From Nitrosomonas nitrosa (GTDB lineage: Bacteria > Pseudomonadota > Gammaproteobacteria > Burkholderiales > Nitrosomonadaceae), in the NCBI RefSeq assembly GCF_003051105.1, contig NZ_QAOO01000015.1:28035-92034 (forward strand): 64,000 nucleotides of DNA, given 5' to 3'. The notes beneath the pieces were generated by a model. That model saw only the letters and a program-made list of their open reading frames with translations. It did not search any database and had not been told where the DNA came from. Of this stretch, positions 1-6,766 are shown piece after piece (the first letter of the stretch is position 1; each line of letters opens with the position of its first letter). The position numbers were made by a program, and so were the translations under genes.

Positions 1-79
1 CTGCACCTACCAGGGCGAGCGTCAGCAGCCCGACAATGAGTTTATTTTTAATCGAAAAAGAAATTATGCTATTGATCAT
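1..79 (-). CDS. CzcA/CusA-like HME-RND efflux pump, N-terminal fragment
   Basis: Only the first 26 codons are inside the window; the gene continues past position 1. The translation starts MINSIISFSIKNKLIVG, which has the typical opening of heavy-metal RND pumps: a short amphipathic start, a basic NK patch and the first membrane helix. An ATG at 79-77 is preceded by a GGAAT ribosome site. RND pumps of this family move Zn, Co, Cd, Cu or Ag from periplasm or cytosol out through the outer membrane. The CzcI-like gene lies upstream on the same strand. The metal cannot be told from so short a piece, and another RND class is possible. Confidence 0.6.
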   Translation of the reverse strand, partial: MINSIISFSIKNKLIVGLLTLALVGA

Positions 80-335
80 TTATTAATTCCATTCCCAGCT
101 ATAGCAAAGCATTATTCGATCCTAATGATCAGTCCATGCACACAACATTAGTGGTCACAAGGCAACGTCAAACCAAACTAATAATGGCCGAACAGGATAG
201 CTTACTTGCTTAAGAATCAATGACCTTCATACCCGCAGCTATAAATAGGTAATCAGAGTCTAATCCCAACATTTTTATTAATTTAAATGCCGGAGCTATA
301 TAAACACATTAACTTATGTGCTAGCCGTGGATGAT

Positions 336-689
336 TTATCGAGGGGGACGAAATAGCGTATCCAGGAACAACTCAGGGATAGATTGTAGAATAAATTTTG
401 TTAAATTTTCTTCTAAAGAGAGAGGTGTTAATAATGATAACTTTGTAAAGAAAAATGGTTGGTATGCCGCCTTAAGGCATGTGTCTGCTGAGAAATGGCT
501 TGAATTATTTTTATCAACAAATTCGTTATGTAGGTGATCTTCCTGCATAATTTTGACTATGAATGGGGAGTGCTGGTGATTTTCAAACGCATGCATAAAA
601 ACTTCACCTTGCAAAGCCCACGTAAGTGAGTTTGCAAATAGGCTAATAAAAAGCCAAAGAGCCATGAAATTAGAAAAACGTACTCCCAT
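336..689 (-). CDS. CzcI-like secreted His-rich protein
   Basis: This is a 117-residue protein with a signal peptide (residues 1-26, hydrophobic core LWLFISLFA, then TWA). The mature part has clustered histidines (HAFENHQH, DHLH, SSH) and one Cys (SADTC), and ends FRPPR. That layout resembles CzcI-type proteins of czc operons: small, exported, His-rich, with a conserved Arg-Pro end. It is read towards the RND pump start at 79, with 256 bp between and no czcC or czcB in the gap. Its likely role is a periplasmic metal-binding or regulatory accessory of efflux. The assignment rests on pattern and context only. Confidence 0.5.
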   Translation of the reverse strand: MGVRFSNFMALWLFISLFANSLTWALQGEVFMHAFENHQHSPFIVKIMQEDHLHNEFVDKNNSSHFSADTCLKAAYQPFFFTKLSLLTPLSLEENLTKFILQSIPELFLDTLFRPPR

Positions 690-774
690 AAAAAAATTCT
701 AGCATAACTCTAGTGATGAAATAAACTATTTTTCTCGCCTTTTGGCCAATTCAGTGAATATTTATCTCTGAGTT

Positions 775-811
775 GGAGTAAATACCCTGTCTATGCCAGG
801 ATATTTACTCC
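775..811. repeat. Long imperfect inverted repeat, possible terminator
   Basis: The arms 775-789 (GGAGTAAATACCCTG) and 797-811 (CAGGATATTTACTCC) pair over 15 bp with one mismatch around a loop of about 7 bases. On the plus strand it is followed by TACAATTTTTC. It lies about 110 bp beyond the 3' end of the metal ATPase gene, so it may end transcription between the ATPase and the CzcI-like gene, although the T-rich side faces the other way. Confidence 0.45.
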
Positions 812-922
812 TACAATTTTTCAGTCGATCAGGACATTTTCTCCATGACTAAATGCGGCTGCCCCAATAGTCAAAGCATTCGCAGCCTGCAGGGCGCCTC
901 GGTTTGTCATGGTCGAATCATC

Positions 923-3253
923 TTACATGTCTTCCCGTCGATAGGCTAACAGCCTCAGCGCATTGACCACCACTATCAGGGTCGAGCCTTCGTGGATCGC
1001 CACAGCCATGCCGATTCCAGCCAAGCCGGCGAGGGTAATGGGGATGAGCAGGACGACCACGCCCAGAGACAACCACAAGTTCTGGCGGATGATGCGCTTC
1101 GATGCGCGGCTCAGGGCCACTGCAAAGGGCAGTTTCGAGAGGTCGTCCGCCATCAACGCCACGTCCGCCGTTTCCAACGCGACGTCAGTGCCGGCGCCGC
1201 CCATGGCGATACCGACGGTGGCACGGGCCATGGCGGGGGCGTCATTGACGCCATCGCCGACCATGGCTACCCGGCCGTGGTGGGCCGCAAGCACCTCAAT
1301 GGCGCGCACCTTATCTTCCGGCGTAAGGCTGGCTTGCACTTCGTCGATGCCGACCGCATCACCGATGGCGCGGCCCACGTGTTCGTTGTCCCCGGTGAGC
1401 ATGATGGTCTGGCGGATGCCGATCTTGTGCAGGTGATCGAGCACCGCTCGTACGCCGTCACGCGGGGTGTCGGCAAATGCGAGCACGCCGAGGAAGTGGC
1501 CATCCGCCTGGATGAACATGGTGGTTCTGCCGGCTGATGTCAGCTGTGTATCGTGCTGAAGCAGCGTTTCCGGCAGCGATTCGCCTGCAAACAGCTTTGC
1601 GTTGCCGACGGCAATGTTTTTCCCGTCGAGCCGCGTGCGCAGGCCTTGGCCAGTGATGGTTTCCACCTCCCTTGCCTCGTTCCAGACAAGGCCACGCCGC
1701 TTCGCCTCCGTCACTACCGCCTGTGCCAGGGGATGGGCGCTGCGGGCCTCCACGGTGGCAGCAATTTTCAGCAGATTCTCTTCGCTGCCCTCTACGGCGA
1801 CGACCTCCGTTACCTTGGGCTTGCCCACGGTCAGGGTGCCAGTCTTGTCGAAGGCGATGGCGTCGAGGCTACCAAGATTTTCTAGATGGGCGCCGCCCTT
1901 GATCAACACGCCGTCGCGCGCGGCGCGGGCGATACCGGCGAGCACCGCCGAGGGCGTGGCGATGGCGAGCGCGCAGGGTGAAGCTGCCACTAGTACCGCC
2001 ATAGCCCGATAGAAGGATTCGTCGAAGGAATAACCGATCAGCAGTGGCAGCGCGACGAGCAGCGCAGTGCCCGCCAGTATCACGGGTACGAAGAGGCGCT
2101 CAAAGCGGTCGGTGAAGTGCTGCGTGGGCGACTTCTGCATCTGCGCTTCAGCCACCATCTCCACCATGCGCCCGAGCGTGCTCTCGCGAGCGAGCCGGGT
2201 TACTTCGACCACCAGAGCGCCCTCGCCATTGACTGTTCCAGCGAAAACGGGATCGTTTTGCTGCTTGTCCACCGGTATGGATTCGCCGGTGAGTGGAGAC
2301 TGGTCCACCACCGAACTGCCCGACAGCACGCGACCGTCGGTAGGAATGCGACTGCCAGGCTTGATAATTACTCGATCGCCGCGCAGTAGCTCTTCCACCC
2401 GTATCTCAACTTCACCGCCGTCGCGCTGCACCAGGGCAGTCTTGGGTGCGAGTTCCGCCAATGCTTCGATGGCCGCACGGGCGCGGTCCATGGCCATGTG
2501 TTCGAGCGCGTGCCCCAGACTGAACAGGAACAGTAGCAGTGCGCCTTCCGCCCAGGCACCGAGTGCTGCGGCGCCTGCTGCCGCTACAATCATTAGGATG
2601 TCGATGTCAAAGCTACGGGTCTTCAGTCCCTGCCAGGCGTCGCGCAGGGTATAGAAGCCGCCTGCCGCGTAGGAGCCGAGCAAGAGGCCGAGCGACAGAT
2701 TACCGGGCAAACCGGCCAGCTCCGTAAGCCAGCCGAGGAGCAACAGCAGACCGGCTGTGCCGCTGAAGATGATCTCGCGGTGCTCGGCGAACCAACCAGT
2801 CGCGCGGCCTTCCTCCAGCACCACATAGCCTAGGGCCGCGATGCGTCGGACGATAGCGGAACGTTCAATTTTCTCGCTGTCGTACTCCAGATGCAACCGT
2901 TCCGCAGCGTAGCTCACCGAGGCCTCCAGTATGCCTTCCATACGTTGTAGGGTGTGCTCAATCACTGTAGCGCAGATGGGGCAGCCCATACCGTCGATGC
3001 GCAGGCTCTCGTGGCGAAAGCGGTCGGCGATCTTAGCGCCAGCTGCTTGTGCCAGTTCGCGCACGCGGGCAACGCTGAAGTGCTGCGGGTCGTGATGCAG
3101 GCACAGGTGGGGGCTGTTGTTTTGGTGCACGAGATGTATTTTTTCCAACCCTTCAGCTTGTAAGAGTTCGATCAAGCGGCCTACACAGGTGTCGCGCTCA
3201 TTGGGGACGTCTGGCAGGAGCAGGGCCAGTTCGATGCTGCATTTTTCGGTCAT
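923..3253 (-). CDS. P1B-type heavy-metal ATPase (SPC type) with N-terminal HMA domain
   Basis: The product (776 aa from this start) is a metal-pumping P-type ATPase of the inner membrane. It shows an HMA domain with GMGCPIC (about residues 88-94), actuator TGES, the transmembrane metal site SPC (about residue 425), phosphorylation site DKTGT (about 468), the HP locus SAHPL, GDGVNDAP and a last-helix HEGST motif (about 751). SPC with HEG(G/S)T marks the P1B-4 group (Co, Fe or Zn); ZntA and CopA have CPC. The start was chosen at 3253 because GAGG lies 9 bases upstream. A longer reading frame to 3370 would overlap the upstream zinc-ribbon remnant. The gene is clearly richer in GC than its neighbours, suggesting transfer. 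The metal specificity is not proven. Confidence 0.9.
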   Translation of the reverse strand: MTEKCSIELALLLPDVPNERDTCVGRLIELLQAEGLEKIHLVHQNNSPHLCLHHDPQHFSVARVRELAQAAGAKIADRFRHESLRIDGMGCPICATVIEHTLQRMEGILEASVSYAAERLHLEYDSEKIERSAIVRRIAALGYVVLEEGRATGWFAEHREIIFSGTAGLLLLLGWLTELAGLPGNLSLGLLLGSYAAGGFYTLRDAWQGLKTRSFDIDILMIVAAAGAAALGAWAEGALLLFLFSLGHALEHMAMDRARAAIEALAELAPKTALVQRDGGEVEIRVEELLRGDRVIIKPGSRIPTDGRVLSGSSVVDQSPLTGESIPVDKQQNDPVFAGTVNGEGALVVEVTRLARESTLGRMVEMVAEAQMQKSPTQHFTDRFERLFVPVILAGTALLVALPLLIGYSFDESFYRAMAVLVAASPCALAIATPSAVLAGIARAARDGVLIKGGAHLENLGSLDAIAFDKTGTLTVGKPKVTEVVAVEGSEENLLKIAATVEARSAHPLAQAVVTEAKRRGLVWNEAREVETITGQGLRTRLDGKNIAVGNAKLFAGESLPETLLQHDTQLTSAGRTTMFIQADGHFLGVLAFADTPRDGVRAVLDHLHKIGIRQTIMLTGDNEHVGRAIGDAVGIDEVQASLTPEDKVRAIEVLAAHHGRVAMVGDGVNDAPAMARATVGIAMGGAGTDVALETADVALMADDLSKLPFAVALSRASKRIIRQNLWLSLGVVVLLIPITLAGLAGIGMAVAIHEGSTLIVVVNALRLLAYRREDM

Positions 3254-3309
3254 ATTGCTCATCCTCGTGGTTTGCACTGTGTCCGAGGTTGGCTGCATTG
3301 GCTGCAAAA

Positions 3310-3477
3310 CTAGCTGCCAGCCTCCGCGCCGCAGCCGGAACACTTTCCTGCTGATAGGGAATTGACACACTGCTAGTAAAATCGTACCCCGTCTGCATTG
3401 GCGCCGTCACAATTGAGGCAACGATTACTGCTATTGTTTCCCATCAAATAGCCAAGTATCCGTTCAAAGAATCTCAT
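3310..3477 (-). pseudogene. Decayed small zinc-ribbon protein
   Basis: A perfect ribosome site (AAGGAG, 6-base spacing) precedes ATG 3477. The frame reads MRFFERILGYLMG, then CLNCDGANADGVRFY and a TAG stop (3375-3373). Read through the stop it continues QCVNSL and SAGKCSGCGAEAGS to a second stop at 3312-3310. Small zinc-ribbon proteins have CxxCG..NxxGxRFCxxCG followed by another CxxC, so the Tyr-stop sits where Cys-Gln of the second pair is expected. Two transitions would restore it. The 34-residue product may still be made, but only one Cys pair remains. It lies 56 bp upstream of the metal ATPase start, probably in the same transcript. Confidence 0.7.
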
Positions 3478-3570
3478 GATGTACTCCTTTTCGATCGAAA
3501 ACCGGCAACGGCGGGGCCGGTACCTTGCAATCGCCAATGCTACCGTGCCGTGCTTGCAATTTTATGGCCG

Positions 3571-3800
3571 TCACGCAACCGATACCGCCTTGCCGATGTC
3601 CGCCACATAGATTCATTCCGATTCGACTTGGCCGGTGTGCTCGATGATCCCAACCAGTGCGTTCACCTGGTCGTTTTCGCAGATCAATTCGAGTTTCGAT
3701 TCGTTGAGCACCTTCTCGGAGAGGTCGACCGCATAGTAGCTGGAGTTGGCATTCTGAAGTATCTCATGATTAAAATAATCGCTATTTCAGCCATTCCCAT
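3571..3800 (-). pseudogene. Remnant of a possible PII-like protein
   Basis: On the minus strand one frame gives SSYYAVDLSEKVL, LELICENDQVNALVG and IIEHTGQVES, then a TGA stop (3615-3613), then IYVADIGKAVSV. The order (hydrophobic strand, helix, TGxVxxGWIYVxDI-like strand) resembles the C-terminal half of PII-type signalling proteins. The expected Gly-Trp is read as Glu-stop, which two G-to-A changes would explain. An ATG at 3800 opens a different frame, so a frameshift near 3760 is also needed. Some metal-efflux clusters carry PII-like proteins. The family assignment is tentative; the disruption is clear only if the assignment is right. Confidence 0.4.
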
Positions 3801-3964
3801 TTTCTTTCTCTATCTTTAAACCATCACTTTAATCCACTGCGTACGCAGTTCCCAGAGGGACCAGAATACATTTTTAGTGGACAGATTCATGGGCTTTTTC
3901 CGTGCGTGATGCAATCTAATTTTGTAATGACAAAAATTATATAAGCGGGGCACGAGTTTGCAAA

Positions 3965-3981
3965 TGCGACATATTGTCGCA
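3965..3981. promoter_or_regulatory. 17-bp palindromic operator, copy 1
   Basis: The sequence TGCGACA-TAT-TGTCGCA has perfect 7-bp arms. It lies 280 bp before the secreted-protein gene at 4261. The same arms recur at 4095 and 5194, which argues for a dimeric regulator site rather than chance. Confidence 0.65.
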
Positions 3982-4094
3982 CCTGTCAGTGGTTTTTATT
4001 ATCGACTTAAAGTTGGCATGATTCAATTCTCTTTATTTTTATTAGTGAAATAGCATACTTTGCATCACCAGGAAGAATGCTCATAAGCAATACC

Positions 4095-4111
4095 TGCGAC
4101 AATTTGCCGCA
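4095..4111. promoter_or_regulatory. 17-bp palindromic operator, copy 2
   Basis: The sequence TGCGACA-ATT-TGCCGCA differs from the perfect palindrome by one base in the right arm. It lies 150 bp before the gene at 4261 and 130 bp from copy 1, a spacing suited to looping or cooperative binding. Confidence 0.6.
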
Positions 4112-4260
4112 TTGTGTGCAAAAAATATTTGCCTAATAATGCCCATGCTTTGTGTGGACATGCTTTACGTTAATTTGCATGGAATAAGGCAGAAAAATAG
4201 CTTGGATAGCTTATTTTTAAATATTTAATTGGTTCAATTAATTCTCATGAAAGGACTAAA

Positions 4261-5046
4261 ATGATCAGAAATCGAAACACGGTGATAACGCTATCAGTGG
4301 TGGTTTCATTATTGGTAGTAGTGTGGAGTAATGCGCAAGCGCATACCCGATTTGAAATTAACACAACCAAAGAAGGTGTCCGAGTCGACAATAATATTAT
4401 GATTGGGCATATTTGCACTAACGAGCCCGTCATTGGGCAAGTGATCGTTTTTCCGGATGTGACCACGGCGCTCGTCGATACCTCGCCAGATTCGAATGCC
4501 GCTTTACCAGCGGAGACATTTACTCGCTCCGATCAGCCCGCTACCGCTTTCATTCAAGGGCTCACTATTGCCGGTATCATGAGCCGGGATACTTTTAGTA
4601 TGTCAGCTTTGATCCGTGATGCTACTGGCAACCCCATCGGGGTTTGGTCTGCTGGTGGATCAGTTCCTGAAAATAATTGGGTAGCTAAAACGCCGGTACG
4701 TATCAATCCGATCAATATCGTCGCTGAATCCTGCGCGAAGAAAGTCATTATTGCCCCTGCTATTGCCAATGTATGTCAGGTAACGAGCCTCAATGAGATC
4801 GATGCAAAAAATCCCGACCGGACAGATGTCGATTTTTGGACTGCACCGGATGCTGGCCATCCTAAATTCGATTCACCTGATTGGAATTTTCCAGCGCCTT
4901 TCACAGTAAACCGCGATCTTGAAGCAAATCCGTTACCGTCTAACTGCGGTGAAGGTGTTGCAGTCAGAATTTATCCATCTACAGCACAACTGGATCGGGA
5001 TTTTCCGGTCGTCGTGGATGGCCAGCAAGTCTGGCCGGCACCTTGA
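4261..5046 (+). CDS. Secreted protein of unknown function with mature N-terminal His
   Basis: I do not recognise the family. The 261-residue protein has a Sec signal peptide (basic start, hydrophobic core VVVSLLVVVW, cut site NAQA) and the mature chain would begin HTRFEIN. Four cysteines (GHICTNE, AESCAKK, NVCQVT, SNCGEG) could form two disulfides, which fits an exported, stable, beta-rich domain. Two palindromic operators lie upstream and a clear terminator follows at 5104, so it is probably transcribed alone. An exposed N-terminal His is a feature of some periplasmic copper proteins, but no second ligand can be assigned. Its position beside the TlpA/DUF4266/DUF3570/ApbE genes suggests an extracytoplasmic metal or redox role. 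Confidence 0.75.
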   Translation: MIRNRNTVITLSVVVSLLVVVWSNAQAHTRFEINTTKEGVRVDNNIMIGHICTNEPVIGQVIVFPDVTTALVDTSPDSNAALPAETFTRSDQPATAFIQGLTIAGIMSRDTFSMSALIRDATGNPIGVWSAGGSVPENNWVAKTPVRINPINIVAESCAKKVIIAPAIANVCQVTSLNEIDAKNPDRTDVDFWTAPDAGHPKFDSPDWNFPAPFTVNRDLEANPLPSNCGEGVAVRIYPSTAQLDRDFPVVVDGQQVWPAP

Positions 5047-5103
5047 GTGATTCGCTATATCGAATCATTCAGTTTTTAAGCTATAGCTTAGCCGTTTAAG
5101 AAG

Positions 5104-5152
5104 GTCAGCAGGTATTTCTGCTTTCTCACTGAGAGCCTGCTGACTGTTTTTT
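5104..5152 (+). terminator. Rho-independent terminator
   Basis: The stem GTCAGCAGG (5104-5112) pairs perfectly with CCTGCTGAC (5136-5144) and is followed by TGTTTTTTA. It lies about 60 bp after the stop of the secreted-protein gene ending at 5046. The loop is long (23 bases) but contains a smaller possible fold. Confidence 0.7.
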
Positions 5153-5193
5153 ATTCGGTTTACTCTATAACAAATACTTAACTGAGGTGAGGG

Positions 5194-5210
5194 TGCGACA
5201 ATTTGTCGCA
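5194..5210. promoter_or_regulatory. 17-bp palindromic operator, copy 3
   Basis: The sequence TGCGACA-ATT-TGTCGCA has perfect arms identical to copy 1. It lies 181 bp before the start of the second secreted-protein gene at 5375, which implies that both secreted proteins share one regulator. The rest of the 5047-5374 gap holds the terminator at 5104 and no gene I can support. Confidence 0.65.
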
Positions 5211-5374
5211 TTGTTATTTTATAGCCATAGTGTTAAACATAATTAACTGGTTAGGTACAAAAGGGTGTTATGAATATTGGGAAGCGAAAAGAAACGAAAT
5301 GTTGAATATCCTAGATATATACTTTGTACGCACTTTACTTACGATTTACGCACATAGGCGTGGAGGAAAAGAAA

Positions 5375-5854
5375 ATGAGCAGTATCTACTCAAAATTTAG
5401 CCATCTTTTATTGGTGATCACTATGTTAACTGCGCTACTATTATTTGGTCAGTCAAGAGTTAGTAAGGCGCACGAGATTGCCGGCCCCATTGACCCGACT
5501 GGCAATGTGCCAAGCTTTACGGCAGTCGCAATGGTTACTTGTTACGATGATGGCAACGGCCCTGCTGATCATTTGATCGCAAATATTAAAGATCTTCCCT
5601 CAAATCCCGCAGTCGAGGGTATGTTCGTCAATATGACGTTATTCAAGGGAAGCAAGGCGATAAGCGTAACCGATGTCGTGCCTGGAGATGATAATCCCAG
5701 TCAGTTTATTAAGTTAAGCGCAGGGAACGGAGTTTATTTCATGATCGTCAGCAAGACGAAAGCGGGAGCAAGGAGCGTTTTTGTCGATTATCACTGCAGG
5801 ACTGCCAATGATGTGCATACAGGCACTGATATCGCCTTGAGTCATTATGAGTGA
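5375..5854 (+). CDS. Second secreted protein of unknown function with mature N-terminal His
   Basis: I do not recognise the family. The start was set at ATG 5375 because GGAGG lies 8 bases upstream and a signal peptide follows at once; a longer frame from 5324 has neither. The 159-residue product has a signal peptide (core LLLVITMLTALLLF, cut site SKA) and the mature chain would begin HEIAGPID. It has two cysteines (MVTCYDD and DYHCRTA) that could form one disulfide. Like the protein at 4261 it begins with His and sits behind the same palindrome, although the two sequences are not obviously related. The next gene is the thioredoxin-like protein at 5971. Confidence 0.7.
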   Translation: MSSIYSKFSHLLLVITMLTALLLFGQSRVSKAHEIAGPIDPTGNVPSFTAVAMVTCYDDGNGPADHLIANIKDLPSNPAVEGMFVNMTLFKGSKAISVTDVVPGDDNPSQFIKLSAGNGVYFMIVSKTKAGARSVFVDYHCRTANDVHTGTDIALSHYE

Positions 5855-5970
5855 ACGAGTTTCGGCTCAATTTGAGATCTTGTGTGTGATACCATACGCT
5901 ATTTTTTATGGCGCTTGTAAATACCTGTTTGAAAAAAATCAGGTTGATGTTTTAGGGGAGGTATAGGACA

Positions 5971-6465
5971 TTGACTCGATATCTATTTTTAGTTTTTTTT
6001 CTACTATCTCTGCCGGTTGCGGCTCATTTTGAAGGGGATACTCCTCCTCCTCATTGCAGTTTAAATTATCAGGATGGCTCACAGGTGCAAGATTGGCAAG
6101 CCATGAAAGGCCAGGTCATCTATATCGATTTTTGGGCATCCTGGTGTCCTCCTTGTGTCAAATCTTTTCCTTTCATGAATCAATTGAGTCAGGATTTTAA
6201 AGAGCGTGGCTTACAAGTGATCGGCGTCAATTTGGACGAGAAACGCGCCGAGGCCGAAGCGTTTCTCAATCAATATTCTCCCAATTTCACCGTCGTATTC
6301 GATCTGGATAAACAATGCGCTAAAGATTTTAATGTGATTGCCATGCCTTCGACTTATATCATAGACAAAAAAGGCTTTGTTCGGCATATTCATCGCGGTT
6401 TCCGTCCTAACGAGACTGAAACCATGCGCGAATTGATCGATGCGTTACTGAATGAAACCATCTAG
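5971..6465 (+). CDS. TlpA-like periplasmic thioredoxin
   Basis: The 164-residue protein has a signal peptide (LFLVFFLLSLPVAA) and a thioredoxin fold with active site WASWCPPC, plus the cis-Pro segment AMPSTYIIDKKG. TlpA/ResA-type proteins reduce or supply electrons to specific periplasmic partners. The start is TTG at 5971, with GGGGAGG 10 bases upstream; no ATG fits a signal peptide. It is followed at 45 bp by the DUF4266 lipoprotein and then the DUF3570 barrel, a gene trio that recurs in proteobacteria. The cut site is before His-Phe-Glu, as in the two proteins upstream. Its natural substrate may be one of these neighbours. Confidence 0.88.
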   Translation: MTRYLFLVFFLLSLPVAAHFEGDTPPPHCSLNYQDGSQVQDWQAMKGQVIYIDFWASWCPPCVKSFPFMNQLSQDFKERGLQVIGVNLDEKRAEAEAFLNQYSPNFTVVFDLDKQCAKDFNVIAMPSTYIIDKKGFVRHIHRGFRPNETETMRELIDALLNETI

Positions 6466-6509
6466 CGCTTCATGGCGATAATTTGTATTTTCATGATAGA
6501 CAATTTGCC

Positions 6510-6740
6510 ATGAAGAAGTGTAGTAGCGTTTTCACATCGTTATTTTTGCTAGGTGTTATCACCATTCTGTCTGGCTGTAGCAGCGTTGCGCCATGGGAAC
6601 GTGGTGTTTTGGCCAAACCACAAATGGCGCTGGATCCCCATCCGCTGCAAAGCGGCGTGCGTATGCATAATTATGGGAGTCGAGAAGGAGGGGCTGGCAC
6701 GAATGCGGAAGGGGGAGGCGGTGGTTGTGGTTGTTATTGA
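6510..6740 (+). CDS. DUF4266 lipoprotein
   Basis: The 76-residue lipoprotein has a lipobox LSGC and then the family hallmark APWERGVLAKPQMA, a conserved DPHPL stretch, and a Gly-rich tail ending GGGCGCY. The ATG at 6510 is used because it opens a normal signal peptide; a TTG at 6483 would add nine unlike residues. DUF4266 proteins are found next to DUF3570 barrels and TlpA-like proteins, as here. Their function is not known to me. The C-terminal CxC may bind metal or be the target of the TlpA-like protein. Confidence 0.85.
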   Translation: MKKCSSVFTSLFLLGVITILSGCSSVAPWERGVLAKPQMALDPHPLQSGVRMHNYGSREGGAGTNAEGGGGGCGCY

Positions 6741-6766
6741 GGGATATAACTGAATTCTAATGTAAT

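Larger units (their letters stand above)
3801..4260. other. Intergenic region with paired operators
   Basis: These 460 bp have no convincing gene on either strand. They separate the leftward metal-efflux genes from the rightward secreted-protein genes, so promoters for the latter must be here. The notable content is two copies of a 17-bp palindrome at 3965 and 4095; the rest is AT-rich. I could not place a sigma-70 or sigma-54 promoter with confidence. Confidence 0.6.

Noticed and set aside
331..537. Plus-strand frame of 68 codons
   Set aside because: Antisense to the CzcI-like gene, which has a signal peptide and His clusters.
3254..3370. N-terminal extension of the metal ATPase to position 3370
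   Set aside because: It overlaps the zinc-ribbon remnant in another frame, has no ribosome site, and the internal start at 3253 has GAGG at a good distance.
3550..3819. Plus-strand frame of 89 codons
   Set aside because: Antisense to the PII-like remnant, with no ribosome site and no family-like pattern.
4150..4175. Possible sigma-54 promoter (TGTGGACATGCTTTACG)
   Set aside because: The GG and GC elements do not have the required spacing and the -12 TTGC is missing.
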